Counted from the first letter of the stretch, positions 1-7,809 are shown. The stretch: DNA of 22,079 nucleotides from an uncultured Bacilli bacterium (GCA_944364005.1 CALVVW010000022.1:1-22079), one strand, 5' to 3'. The notes: generated by a model not told the origin, from the sequence alone. Numbers and translations are program-made.

Positions 1-1293
1 ATGTTGGATAAATTAGTTTCCAAATTTAAAGGTAAAGAAGTAGTCGTTTTATCTATTATGATGGTACTAATTTCTATTCTTACATCTGTATGCGGATTAC
101 AGTTAGGTTTAGTTATTTTCTTTCCAATGATTATATCTCTAATTTTATTAATGGGATATGATAAGGTTGTAGCAGCACTTGCTATTGTAGGTTCTACTAT
201 GATTGGTATGTTAGGTACTACTTATGGATATAACAACACTGGAATTATTCCTAGTATTTTAGGAAATAGTTTTGCAGATCAAATTTTAGTTAAATCTATT
301 TTATTGTTCTTAGGAATGGTATTATTAATATTTAATACTATTTGGTATATTAAGAAATCTAAATCTGCAACTAAAAAAGCAAATGTTAAAAAGGTAGAAG
401 CTAAAGAAGAAAAGAAAACTACAAAAACTACAAAGAGTACTAAAAACTCTAAGACTAAATCTTCTCAAGATACAAAAGCAGCTGTAAAAGAAGAAAAAGT
501 TATTGTAGTTACTGAAGATAATGAAGAAGAATCTTATGTTCCTGCTACTATTAGTGGTAAGAAACATGTAGTTTGGCCATTAGCTTTAATATTATTTATT
601 ATTTTTGTTATTTTAGTATTGGCATTTGTTTCTTGGTCTGGAGCATTTGGACTTACGGCTATGGAAGATGCTAAAACAGCAGTTACTACTTTTGAAGTAT
701 TTGGATTTGCTTTATTTGGTAAATTACTTGGTACTGTTAATGCATTTGGTTCATGGTCACTTGTGGATATAAGTGCTGTTTTAATGGTATTTATGTTAAT
801 TTTAGCTTTAATTTACAAAGTTAAATTTAATGAAGTGATTGATGGCTTTATTGCCGGTGCTAAAAGAGCTTTAGGTCCAGCAGTTATTGTTATTTTACTT
901 TATACTATTTTAGTAATTACAACTTATCATCCATTCCAATTAGTGATTTATAAAGCTATATTAGGAATTACTGATGGATTTAATGTATTTACTACATTTG
1001 TAGTAGCAATTTTATCTGCATTATTTAATGTAGATCCTGCATATGCTTTCCAAAGTTCATTACCATATTTTGCTAGTATTGTTACTAACGCTGATAATTA
1101 TCCAATTGTTGCTGTTGTATATCAAGCAGCTTATGGATTAACTATGTTAGTTGCTCCTACTAGTTTAGTTTTAATGGGTATGTTATCTTACTTAAAGATT
1201 CCATATGGTAAATGGTTTAAAACAATTTGGAAGTTATTATTAGAATTATTAGTATTATTGCTTATTGTATTTACTATATTAATTTTAATTTAA
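1..1293 (+). CDS. YfcC/DcuC-type membrane carrier, probably 5'-partial
   Basis: A polytopic inner-membrane protein that resembles the YfcC/C4-dicarboxylate anaerobic carrier-like family (arginine/ornithine or dicarboxylate exchangers); the substrate cannot be read from sequence. Hydrophobic segments lie at about residues 14-33, 36-52, 55-72 and 94-114, and several more follow from 190 to the end. The C-terminus (APTSLVLMGMLSYLKIPYGK followed by a last hydrophobic helix) is what I recognise as the family ending. Between the two membrane halves is a Lys/Glu/Thr-rich, presumably cytoplasmic linker at about 117-180, which is unusual. The ATG is the first base of the window, so no ribosome site can be checked. 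Family members are usually near 460-500 residues without the linker, and residue 1 aligns by eye to an internal stretch, so the N-terminal helices probably lie upstream of the window. The gene ends in its own terminator. Confidence 0.6.
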   Translation: MLDKLVSKFKGKEVVVLSIMMVLISILTSVCGLQLGLVIFFPMIISLILLMGYDKVVAALAIVGSTMIGMLGTTYGYNNTGIIPSILGNSFADQILVKSILLFLGMVLLIFNTIWYIKKSKSATKKANVKKVEAKEEKKTTKTTKSTKNSKTKSSQDTKAAVKEEKVIVVTEDNEEESYVPATISGKKHVVWPLALILFIIFVILVLAFVSWSGAFGLTAMEDAKTAVTTFEVFGFALFGKLLGTVNAFGSWSLVDISAVLMVFMLILALIYKVKFNEVIDGFIAGAKRALGPAVIVILLYTILVITTYHPFQLVIYKAILGITDGFNVFTTFVVAILSALFNVDPAYAFQSSLPYFASIVTNADNYPIVAVVYQAAYGLTMLVAPTSLVLMGMLSYLKIPYGKWFKTIWKLLLELLVLLLIVFTILILI

Positions 1294-1298
1294 TTATG

Positions 1299-1321
1299 AG
1301 AGCCTTATGGCTCTTTTTTTG
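1299..1321 (+). terminator. Intrinsic terminator after the carrier gene
   Basis: AGAGCC (1299-1304) and GGCTCT (1309-1314) form a 6-bp stem with loop TTAT, followed by an uninterrupted T run. The stem starts 6 bases after the TAA stop at 1291-1293. Confidence 0.9.
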
Positions 1322-1345
1322 TCTTATTTTAGGGTACTGTATTTC

Positions 1346-1374
1346 TTGAAAGGAAAACTCAACCTATTTACAAT
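1346..1374 (+). promoter_or_regulatory. Promoter of clpC
   Basis: The -35 TTGAAA (1346-1351) and -10 TACAAT (1369-1374) are separated by 17 bases. The predicted start of transcription, 7 bases past the -10, is 1381. That is the first base of the Shine-Dalgarno AGGAG, so the leader would be about 13 bases. I see no CtsR-type heptad repeat and no CIRCE inverted repeat around this promoter. Confidence 0.75.
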
Positions 1375-1393
1375 AAATATAGGAGATGATTTT

Positions 1394-3610
1394 ATGTTTT
1401 CAAGATTTACAGAAGATGCACAAAAAATATTGATTATGTCAAAAAAAGAGATGCAAGAATTAAAGCATCCTTATGTTAGTAGTGAACATTTATTATTATC
1501 TATTCTTCATTATGGTAATCCGGAATTGATTTCTTTTTTAAATACACATGATCTTACTTATAATAAAGTAAGAGATGAAATTATACGGGTTCTTGGTACA
1601 GGTAATAAAGAAAGTAGTTGGTTTTTATATACACCTTTATTAAAAAAGATTATAGAGAATGCCATTTTGGATAGCAAAGATGATGGCACTTTTGTGACCG
1701 TAGAGAGACTTTTTGTATCTATGTTAGAAGAGGGAGAAGGAGTTGCAAATAGAATTATGATGGGTCTAAATATTGATTTAGATGCGTTATATGAAAAGTT
1801 TTCTCGACAATTTGTTCATGATAGTAATACAAATACTAAATTATATATAGATGAGGTGGCAGTTGATTTTACGGAGCAGGCTAAAAAAGGTGAGTTTGAT
1901 CCTGTCGTTGGTCGTGATGAACAAATAAGTCAAATGATTGAAATCTTATTACGGCGAAAGAAGAATAATCCATTATTAATTGGAGATGCTGGTGTAGGTA
2001 AGACAGCTTTGGTTGAGGAATTAGCGAGACGTATTGTTTTAGGTATTGTTCCTAATGAATTAAAGAATATGCGTATTTTGAGTGTTTCCATTGCTTCTTT
2101 AGTAGCTGGTACGAAATATCGTGGTGAATTTGAGGAAAGATTAAATAAAATGATAGATGAATTAGAACATGTTTCTAATGTCATATTATTTATTGACGAA
2201 ATTCATACGATTATTGGTGCTGGAGGAGCGGAAGGCGCTATTGATGCTTCTAATATTTTAAAACCTTATTTAGCGAGAGGTAAAATCAAAGTAATTGGTG
2301 CTACAACAAAATTTGAATATACAAAATTTTTTGAAGGAGATAAAGCTTTTGATAGAAGGTTTCAAAAGATTATTATTGATGAGCCTTCACTTGAAGAGAC
2401 CCAAACTATTTTATATCATTTAAAAGATATTTATGAAGATTTTCATGGTATTGTTATACCAGATGATGTTTTGTCTTCTATTGTTGAACTATCTGATCGA
2501 TATCTTTCTACTGGAAAACAACCAGATAAATCTATTGATTTATTAGATGCTGCTTGCTCTAAAATGATGACATCAGATACTGTTGTTGATAGAAAAATGA
2601 AACAGATACAAATGGAACTTAGTGATATTATTGAACAGAAAAATCAATTAATTATTAAACAAGATTTTAAACATGCCTCTATTTTGCGTGAAAAGGAACA
2701 TTTTTTACAGTCAAAGTTAAATCGTTTAGAATTAAAAGAATGTGCGCATAGTAAGAAAGTTTTAACTATGGATTGTTTATATGATGTAATTTTTGCTAAA
2801 ACAAAAATTCCTATTAAGAAGATTTTATCTATGAATAAGGAAGAAATTAAGAGAGCATTACGAAAACGGGTACTAGGGCAAGATGATGCTATTTCACAAG
2901 TTGTGGATATTATATCGAAACCTTCAGCAAGAATGGCTCCTAAATCTTTTTTATTTGCTGGTTCTACTGGTTGTGGAAAAACTTTATTTGTCAAAGAATA
3001 TGCAAATCTTTTGTATCCCAAAGATGGATTTATTAAATTGGATATGAGTGAGTATAGAGAATCTAGTTCTATATCTAAGATTATTGGTTCTCCTCCAGGA
3101 TATGTAGGATATGATGATAGGAATACAATATTAGAAAAAATAAAACTTCATCCTTATTCTGTAGTGCTATTGGATGAAATAGAAAAAGCGGATTCTAAAG
3201 TTTTAAAGTTGTTTTTACAAGTTTTAGATGATGGCGTTATGACTACTTCATATGGGGAAGAAGTAAGTTTTAGAAACTGTATTATTTTTATGACTTCTAA
3301 TTTAGGTTTTGAGAAGAAATCTATTGGATTTATTAATCATGATCAAAATTTTATTTTCGATAAATTAAAGAATTTTTTAGGAGTTGAGTTATTTAATCGC
3401 TTTGATTCTGTAATTTTATTTGACCGACTTTCTGAAAAAGAGATTGAAAAAATTATTTCTAACAAAATTAAGGAAAAATATCCGCATATTTCTTCTTCTC
3501 AGTTACATGATTTGGTTAGTTCTCTTAAGATACAGAGTGATTATTTAAATTTTGGTGCAAGAAAGATAGAAAAGTTGTTAGAGCAAATTGATTTTGAATA
3601 CAGTTCTTAA
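1394..3610 (+). CDS. clpC: ClpC-type AAA+ unfoldase (Hsp100), ATPase partner of ClpP
   Basis: Cytoplasmic two-ring AAA+ ATPase that unfolds substrates and feeds them to ClpP. An N-terminal Clp repeat domain spans about residues 1-145. The first ATPase module has Walker A GDAGVGKT (197-204), a KYRG pore loop and Walker B DE (268-269). A short coiled UVR-like middle segment lies at about 402-446. The second module has Walker A GSTGCGKT (523-530), a GYVG pore loop and Walker B DE (594-595). IGF at 644-646 fits the (I/L/V)GF loop that docks on ClpP, arguing for ClpC over ClpB. At 738 residues it is somewhat shorter than B. subtilis ClpC (about 810), mostly at the C-terminus. The ATG at 1394 is chosen over the upstream in-frame ATG at 1307 because AGGAG (1381-1385) precedes it and 1307 lies inside the upstream terminator. 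No ctsR/mcsA/mcsB precede it, so the usual Firmicutes stress operon is not present here. Confidence 0.93.
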   Translation: MFSRFTEDAQKILIMSKKEMQELKHPYVSSEHLLLSILHYGNPELISFLNTHDLTYNKVRDEIIRVLGTGNKESSWFLYTPLLKKIIENAILDSKDDGTFVTVERLFVSMLEEGEGVANRIMMGLNIDLDALYEKFSRQFVHDSNTNTKLYIDEVAVDFTEQAKKGEFDPVVGRDEQISQMIEILLRRKKNNPLLIGDAGVGKTALVEELARRIVLGIVPNELKNMRILSVSIASLVAGTKYRGEFEERLNKMIDELEHVSNVILFIDEIHTIIGAGGAEGAIDASNILKPYLARGKIKVIGATTKFEYTKFFEGDKAFDRRFQKIIIDEPSLEETQTILYHLKDIYEDFHGIVIPDDVLSSIVELSDRYLSTGKQPDKSIDLLDAACSKMMTSDTVVDRKMKQIQMELSDIIEQKNQLIIKQDFKHASILREKEHFLQSKLNRLELKECAHSKKVLTMDCLYDVIFAKTKIPIKKILSMNKEEIKRALRKRVLGQDDAISQVVDIISKPSARMAPKSFLFAGSTGCGKTLFVKEYANLLYPKDGFIKLDMSEYRESSSISKIIGSPPGYVGYDDRNTILEKIKLHPYSVVLLDEIEKADSKVLKLFLQVLDDGVMTTSYGEEVSFRNCIIFMTSNLGFEKKSIGFINHDQNFIFDKLKNFLGVELFNRFDSVILFDRLSEKEIEKIISNKIKEKYPHISSSQLHDLVSSLKIQSDYLNFGARKIEKLLEQIDFEYSS

Positions 3611-3632
3611 TAAACTGTATTTTTTCTTTTTT
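3597..3632 (+). terminator. Intrinsic terminator over the clpC stop codon
   Basis: AATACAGTT (3597-3605) pairs with AACTGTATT (3613-3621), 9 bp, and T runs broken by a single C follow. The clpC TAA (3608-3610) lies in the 7-base loop, so the hairpin uses the last clpC codons. Confidence 0.88.
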
Positions 3633-3637
3633 ACTTA

Positions 3638-3646
3638 TGATATACT
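3638..3646 (+). promoter_or_regulatory. Extended -10 promoter of cysS
   Basis: TGA followed by TATACT (3641-3646) makes an extended -10. The -35 position 17 bases upstream (3618-3623, in the terminator stem and T run) is poor, as is tolerated for extended -10 promoters. The predicted start is 3653, the first base of the AGGTGA ribosome site, giving a leader of about 10 bases. Confidence 0.55.
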
Positions 3647-3662
3647 AGTAATAGGTGATTTT

Positions 3663-5054
3663 ATGAAATTATATAATACTTTGACAAGAAAAGTAGAAGA
3701 TTTTGTACCTAATGTGGAAGGCAAAGTAAAAATGTATACTTGTGGTCCTACTGTGTATCATTATGCACATATTGGTAATATTCGAAATTATATTGGTCAT
3801 GATATTTTAGATAAAACATTGCGTTACCTTGGTTATGAAGTTACTCGTGCCATGAATATTACTGATGTTGGTCATTTGACAAGTGATTCTGATTCTGGGG
3901 AAGATAAGATGGAAGTTGCTAGAAAAAGAGAACATAAATCTGCGATGGAAATTGCTAAATTTTATACAGAGGCATTTTTTAAAGATTTTGAATTAGTTAA
4001 TTGTCGTATGCCGGAAATTGTTTCTCCTGCTACTGAAAACATTGATGAGTATATTAAGATTATAGAAGTGCTATTAGATAAAGGTTATGCTTATTTATCT
4101 GGTGGTAATGTTTATTTTGATACGAGTAAATTAGATGATTATTATGTTTTGACTAATCATCAAGAGGATAGTTTGGTTGTTGGTGCTAGAGAAGGAGTAG
4201 AGGAGGATAGTAATAAGAAAAATCAGGCTGATTTTGTATTATGGTTTACTACTAGTAAATTTTCTAATCATGAATTACTTTGGGATTCTCCTTGGGGACG
4301 TGGTTATCCTGGATGGCATATTGAGTGTACAGGCATATCTATTAAATACTTAGGAGAATACTTAGATATTCATGGTGGTGGTGTTGATAATATTTTTCCA
4401 CATCATACTAATGAAATTGCTCAAAGTGAAGCTTATTTGGGACATAAATGGTGTAATTACTGGTTTCATAATGAACATTTATTAGATGAAACTGGAAAGA
4501 TGAGTAAATCTAATGGTGCCATACTTACTGTTAGTTTGTTAAAAGAAAAAGGATATGATCCATTAGCTTTTCGCTTTATGTGCTTAAATTCTCATTATAG
4601 AAAACAATTAGTATTTTCTTATGATGCTTTAGATCAAGCTTTGACCACATTGAAAAAATTACGTAATCGAATTTCTTCTATTACTGAAGAAGGCTGTGTT
4701 CAAGAAGATGTTATTAGTACTTACCGAAAGAAATTTATTCAAGAATTATCTGATGATTTAAATACGGCGAATGCTCTTTCTGTTCTTTATGAAGTTTTGA
4801 AAGATGAGAATCTTTCTGGAAGCAGTAAGATTTTTCTTGTACAAGAGTTTGATCAAGTACTATCTTTAGATTTAATTCAAGAGAAAAAGACGGTTTCTAA
4901 TGAAGAGTATATTTTAGAACAAATAGAAAAACGTGCTATTGCGAAAAAAAATAAAGATTTTTCTTTAGCAGATAGTATTCGTGATGATTTACTAAAACAA
5001 GGGATTCGCTTGATTGATAGTAGAGAAGGAACGACTTATGAGGTTATAGATTAA
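3663..5054 (+). CDS. cysS: Cysteinyl-tRNA synthetase
   Basis: Class I aminoacyl-tRNA synthetase that charges tRNA-Cys in the cytoplasm. The 463-residue length is normal for the family. It has the zinc-site Cys27 in YTCGPTVY, the HIGN nucleotide motif at 36-39, the GWHIECTG and HHTNEIAQSEA zinc/cysteine-recognition motifs, and KMSKS at 279-283, followed by the DALR-type anticodon-binding helical domain (QELSDDLNTANALSVL). The ATG at 3663 is preceded by AGGTGA (3653-3658). The in-frame start at 3588 lies inside clpC and would add 25 residues unlike the family. It is the first gene of the block conserved with B. subtilis cysS-mrnC-rlmB. Confidence 0.96.
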   Translation: MKLYNTLTRKVEDFVPNVEGKVKMYTCGPTVYHYAHIGNIRNYIGHDILDKTLRYLGYEVTRAMNITDVGHLTSDSDSGEDKMEVARKREHKSAMEIAKFYTEAFFKDFELVNCRMPEIVSPATENIDEYIKIIEVLLDKGYAYLSGGNVYFDTSKLDDYYVLTNHQEDSLVVGAREGVEEDSNKKNQADFVLWFTTSKFSNHELLWDSPWGRGYPGWHIECTGISIKYLGEYLDIHGGGVDNIFPHHTNEIAQSEAYLGHKWCNYWFHNEHLLDETGKMSKSNGAILTVSLLKEKGYDPLAFRFMCLNSHYRKQLVFSYDALDQALTTLKKLRNRISSITEEGCVQEDVISTYRKKFIQELSDDLNTANALSVLYEVLKDENLSGSSKIFLVQEFDQVLSLDLIQEKKTVSNEEYILEQIEKRAIAKKNKDFSLADSIRDDLLKQGIRLIDSREGTTYEVID

Positions 5055-5080
5055 TAGGAAGAGTTCTTCCTATTTTTTTC
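5053..5080 (+). terminator. Intrinsic terminator over the cysS stop, abutting the mrnC ribosome site
   Basis: AATAGGAAG (5053-5061) pairs with CTTCCTATT (5066-5074) as a perfect 9-bp stem with loop AGTT, then a T run to 5079. The cysS TAA (5052-5054) overlaps the stem foot. The T run ends one base before the mrnC Shine-Dalgarno (AAGGAGG, 5081-5087), which leaves no room for a separate mrnC promoter downstream. Confidence 0.85.
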
Positions 5081-5091
5081 AAGGAGGTTTT

Positions 5092-5466
5092 ATGAAAGTT
5101 GTAGAAATTAATTCATTAGTACTTGCTTATTTAGGAGATACTATTTATGAAAATTTTGTTCGTAGGTATTTGATTAATCAAGGTATTGCTCATGTTGATG
5201 AGTTGCAAAAGTCTGCTGTTAAATATGTTAGTGCTAAAAGTCAGGCTGCGTATTTACAAAAGATGATAAATGATAATTTTTTGTCTTTAGAAGAGTTGAA
5301 TATTGTTAAAAGGGCTAGAAATTACAAGACTACTTCTCATCCTAAGAATTGTGATATCGTAACATATAAATACGCAACCGGGTTAGAGGCTTTGATTGGT
5401 TATTTGGATTTAAGTAATCAAAAAGCTAGAGTTAATGAGATTATGGAATATATATTGGAGGAATGA
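5092..5466 (+). CDS. mrnC: Mini-ribonuclease III (23S rRNA maturation)
   Basis: A 124-residue stand-alone RNase III catalytic domain without a double-stranded RNA-binding domain, as expected for MrnC, which trims 23S rRNA precursor ends in Firmicutes. The AYLGDTIYE motif (residues 12-20) carries acidic metal-binding residues, and the C-terminal YATGLEALIGYLDL is the second RNase III signature. The ATG is preceded by a strong AAGGAGG. The gene lies between cysS and rlmB exactly as in B. subtilis. Its TGA stop overlaps the start region of rlmB, indicating cotranslation. Transcripts probably arrive by readthrough of the cysS terminator. Confidence 0.93.
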   Translation: MKVVEINSLVLAYLGDTIYENFVRRYLINQGIAHVDELQKSAVKYVSAKSQAAYLQKMINDNFLSLEELNIVKRARNYKTTSHPKNCDIVTYKYATGLEALIGYLDLSNQKARVNEIMEYILEE

Positions 5467-5468
5467 TT

Positions 5469-6167
5469 ATGTTAATATATGGTCGTAATGTTGCATTAGA
5501 AATGTTAAAGAATCCTGAAAAAGTGCAAAAAGTTTTATTGCAGAAAGGTTTTGATGATAAAAAGATTCTTTCATTATTAGAAAATAGTAAAATTCCTGTT
5601 CAAATAAAGTCAAAACAAGAAATTGATCATTTGGCAGAAGGAGTTCATCAAGGTATAATTTTATATGTTCGAGATTATCAATATTATACTTTATCTGATG
5701 TGTTATCTGATAGTACTTCTTTTATTGTTATTTTAGATCATATAGAAGATCCACATAATTTTGGTGCTATCGTTAGAACTTGTGAAGCTGCTGGAGTTGA
5801 TGCTATTATTATACCTAAAGATCGCCAGGTACAGGTTAATGCTACTGTTATGAAAACTAGTGTTGGTACTTTAAATCAAGTAAAAATTGTACAAGTTGCT
5901 AATTTAGCATCTACTATTGATTATTTAAAAGAACATGATTTTTGGGTAGTGGGAACTGCTTTAGAAGATAGCATTGATTATCGTAAGATTGACTATTCTG
6001 GAAAAACTGTATTAATTGTTGGAAATGAAGGAGTGGGAATGTCAAAATTAGTTAGGAAAAAGTGTGACTTTATAGCAAAAATTCCAATGTATGGTACTAC
6101 TAATAGTTTGAATGCATCAGTTGCTAGTGGCATTATGATATATGAGGTAATCCGAAATAGAAAGTAG
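5469..6167 (+). CDS. rlmB: SPOUT-family 2'-O-ribose methyltransferase, RlmB/TrmH type
   Basis: AdoMet-dependent RNA ribose methyltransferase of the SpoU/TrmH group, probably acting on 23S rRNA (the YacO/RlmB lineage). The N-terminal substrate-binding GRNVALEML motif is at residues 5-13. The three SPOUT knot motifs are visible: NFGAIVRTCEAAGV (97-110), VGNEGVGM (184-191) and the PMYGTTNSLNASVA stretch (206-219). The 232-residue length is slightly short for the family (about 245). The ATG at 5469 is preferred over the in-frame ATG at 5463, because GGAGG (5457-5461) is 7 bases from the former and only 1 from the latter. It overlaps the mrnC end and is followed after 9 bases by the sigma gene. 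The yacP/rae1 gene that sits between rlmB and sigH in B. subtilis is absent. Confidence 0.92.
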   Translation: MLIYGRNVALEMLKNPEKVQKVLLQKGFDDKKILSLLENSKIPVQIKSKQEIDHLAEGVHQGIILYVRDYQYYTLSDVLSDSTSFIVILDHIEDPHNFGAIVRTCEAAGVDAIIIPKDRQVQVNATVMKTSVGTLNQVKIVQVANLASTIDYLKEHDFWVVGTALEDSIDYRKIDYSGKTVLIVGNEGVGMSKLVRKKCDFIAKIPMYGTTNSLNASVASGIMIYEVIRNRK

Positions 6168-6176
6168 AGGTCTATT

Positions 6177-6776
6177 TTGAATTATAAGAACATTAATGAT
6201 TATGAAATTTTATATTTAGTTAGTGAAGATATGGATTCTAATTATGATATATTATTTCAAAAGTATTTACCTATTATTAAATCTATTTCTAGTAAATATT
6301 TTTCTTTTGCATCTAATCATGGGGCTGAATATCAAGATTTGGTTCAAGAAGGATTTTTGGCACTTAATAAAGCTATTACTACGTATAAGGATAATGAAAA
6401 GACTATCTTTTATACTTATGCATGTGTGTGTATTGAAAGGCATTTAGTTGCTTACTGTAGGTCGTTATCGGCGCAGAAGCATAATGTTTTAAATCTGGCT
6501 CTTCCAGATGAACTATATTCTTGTACTTTGGTTAAGGATAATTCAGAAATTAGTAATTTTTTTGAGTTTCACTCTATGGAGTTGTATGCATTTATTTCAA
6601 AAGTTATGTATTCTTTTGATTTAATTACTCGATGTATTTTTGAACTTAGATTTAACGGGTTTAGTTATATTGAGATATCTCAGTTATTAGATTTATCCGT
6701 TTCTATTGTTGATTCTAGGTTGTGTCGAGCGCGTAAAGTAATGAAAAGATGTTATAAAGATGCTATAAAAAATTGA
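6177..6776 (+). CDS. Sigma-70 family factor, SigH-like by position
   Basis: A 199-residue alternative sigma factor predicted to direct RNA polymerase to a dedicated promoter set. Region 2 spans about residues 24-96, with the core-binding YQDLVQEGFLALNKAI stretch and aromatic residues in the -10 melting part. Region 4 is at about 145-195 with a helix-turn-helix (FSYIEISQLLDLSVSIVDSR). No regions 1 or 3 are evident. The position between rlmB and secE matches B. subtilis sigH, but the sequence is clearly diverged, so the symbol is left empty. The start is TTG, the only plausible start, 6 bases after AGAGG (6166-6170), which suggests low translation. It is probably cotranscribed with rlmB (9-base gap). 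Confidence 0.85.
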   Translation: MNYKNINDYEILYLVSEDMDSNYDILFQKYLPIIKSISSKYFSFASNHGAEYQDLVQEGFLALNKAITTYKDNEKTIFYTYACVCIERHLVAYCRSLSAQKHNVLNLALPDELYSCTLVKDNSEISNFFEFHSMELYAFISKVMYSFDLITRCIFELRFNGFSYIEISQLLDLSVSIVDSRLCRARKVMKRCYKDAIKN

Positions 6777-6801
6777 AAAACTTTTATTTTTGTTTTACAA
6801 T
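6773..6801 (+). promoter_or_regulatory. Promoter of gene 6821, overlapping the sigma gene stop
   Basis: TTGAAA (6773-6778, overlapping the sigma TGA) and TACAAT (6796-6801) are 17 bases apart, the same two hexamers as the clpC promoter. The predicted start 6808 is the first base of the AGGTGA ribosome site. Confidence 0.72.
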
Positions 6802-6820
6802 GATAATAGGTGAATAGAAT

Positions 6821-7702
6821 ATGAAGGGACAGATACCTTATGTTGATGATAATTATGATAGTAAGGTAGAACAGAGTAATACTGTTCCTTTTTATAATGA
6901 TACGAATTTAGCATCATTACCAGAGGATGACTTCTCTTCTGATAATAATAACTATTCTAATTATGATACTAATTCTTCTACTAAGGCAAAAATCATTCCT
7001 TTCAAGAAGAGAAATGGTGATAGTATTACTATGCAAGAATGGCTTACACATTATCATAGTCAAGATGAATATCAAACTCTTTTTATTAATATGGATTTGG
7101 CAATGAAATATATTCATGAACAAGGTTATTATATTGAGTCGTTTGCTTTAGATACTATTGATATTTTAAATCATTCTGTAAAACAAATTAAGTTTAATCA
7201 ATTAAAAGAGATGCCTTTAGATTTTTCTTCTCAAAAGGATTTAGTACGTGATAATATTTTTTTATCAGCAGTTTTGCAGATTGGTATATATGCTAAATGC
7301 TTACAATATTTTCAGGGAGAAGCAATTACGTACTTAAAGCAGAATTTTGGGGATTTTTCTATCTTTTTGCCAGAAGAAGACATTCCGTATTATCGTGGTG
7401 TTATTGAACGTGGTGCGTCTGTTTATCTTAGTTCTTATGTTGGAGAGAGAAAGAAGCGTGATTTAAATAATTTAGATCAACAAATTAATGATGAAGGTAG
7501 TGGAAAAGGAAAAAGTTTAGTAAAAACAAATGGTACATCTTTAACTGCTGAAGATTTAGTTCCTCAAAATATTGCTGAACTTCAGGATGTGTATCGTAAT
7601 TTATCTAAAAAGGATGCAGCTTTTGCTAGGGCACTTATTTATCCGATTTTAATATTGTTAGTTGGTTTAACAGTTTTATTATTATCTTATTTATTTGCAT
7701 AA
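6821..7702 (+). CDS. Unrecognised tail-anchored protein, possible pseudokinase-like core
   Basis: I do not recognise this 293-residue protein. Residues 1-60 are Asn/Asp/Ser-rich and look disordered. A folded, presumably cytoplasmic region follows at about 70-225, then a polar linker, and one hydrophobic helix at about 271-293 ends the protein, so it is predicted to be tail-anchored with its bulk in the cytoplasm. There is no signal peptide. The stretch around 93-130 (AMKYIHEQGYYIESF, then a DTIDIL stretch and IKFNQL) recalls the catalytic-loop region of protein kinases, but without the HRD and DFG residues. A pseudokinase fold is a weak inference only. It lies between the sigma factor and secE, where B. 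subtilis has rpmG, and has its own promoter. A link to the neighbouring sigma factor is possible but unsupported. Confidence 0.75.
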   Translation: MKGQIPYVDDNYDSKVEQSNTVPFYNDTNLASLPEDDFSSDNNNYSNYDTNSSTKAKIIPFKKRNGDSITMQEWLTHYHSQDEYQTLFINMDLAMKYIHEQGYYIESFALDTIDILNHSVKQIKFNQLKEMPLDFSSQKDLVRDNIFLSAVLQIGIYAKCLQYFQGEAITYLKQNFGDFSIFLPEEDIPYYRGVIERGASVYLSSYVGERKKRDLNNLDQQINDEGSGKGKSLVKTNGTSLTAEDLVPQNIAELQDVYRNLSKKDAAFARALIYPILILLVGLTVLLLSYLFA

Positions 7703-7725
7703 TTATAAATTATTATTTTTATTTA

Positions 7726-7754
7726 TTGACATTTCTTTTTGTTTATGCTATTTT
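7726..7754 (+). promoter_or_regulatory. Promoter of secE-nusG
   Basis: Consensus -35 TTGACA (7726-7731), 17-base spacer, -10 TATTTT (7749-7754) with an upstream TGC extended element. The predicted start is near 7761, about 49 bases before secE. Confidence 0.85.
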
Positions 7755-7760
7755 AGTGGT

Positions 7761-7784
7761 GAACACGAAGAAGTGTTTTTATTT
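7761..7784 (+). promoter_or_regulatory. Weak hairpin plus T-rich tract in the secE leader
   Basis: AACAC (7762-7766) can pair with GTGTT (7773-7777) over loop GAAGAA, followed by a T-rich run. It starts at the predicted transcript end and could be a weak attenuator or a 5'-protecting hairpin. The stem is only 5 bp plus a wobble. Confidence 0.3.
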
Positions 7785-7809
7785 TGATAAAAAATAGGAA
7801 TGGTGAAAA

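Noticed and set aside
325..567. Minus-strand open frame of 80 codons opposite the Lys-rich linker of the carrier
   Set aside because: Phe/Ser-rich product is the complement of AAA/GAA-rich codons; no ribosome site and no family resemblance.
1307..1393. Upstream in-frame ATG that would extend clpC by 29 residues
   Set aside because: It lies in the loop of the preceding terminator and before the predicted promoter; the ATG at 1394 has the ribosome site and normal N-terminus.
2644..3021. Minus-strand open frame of 125 codons inside clpC
   Set aside because: Fully opposite conserved AAA+ motifs, without ribosome site or recognisable domain; a shadow of clpC.
7703..7809. Search for an rpmG (L33) reading frame before secE
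   Set aside because: No frame with the short Lys-rich, Cys-containing L33 pattern exists; the stretch holds only the promoter and leader.
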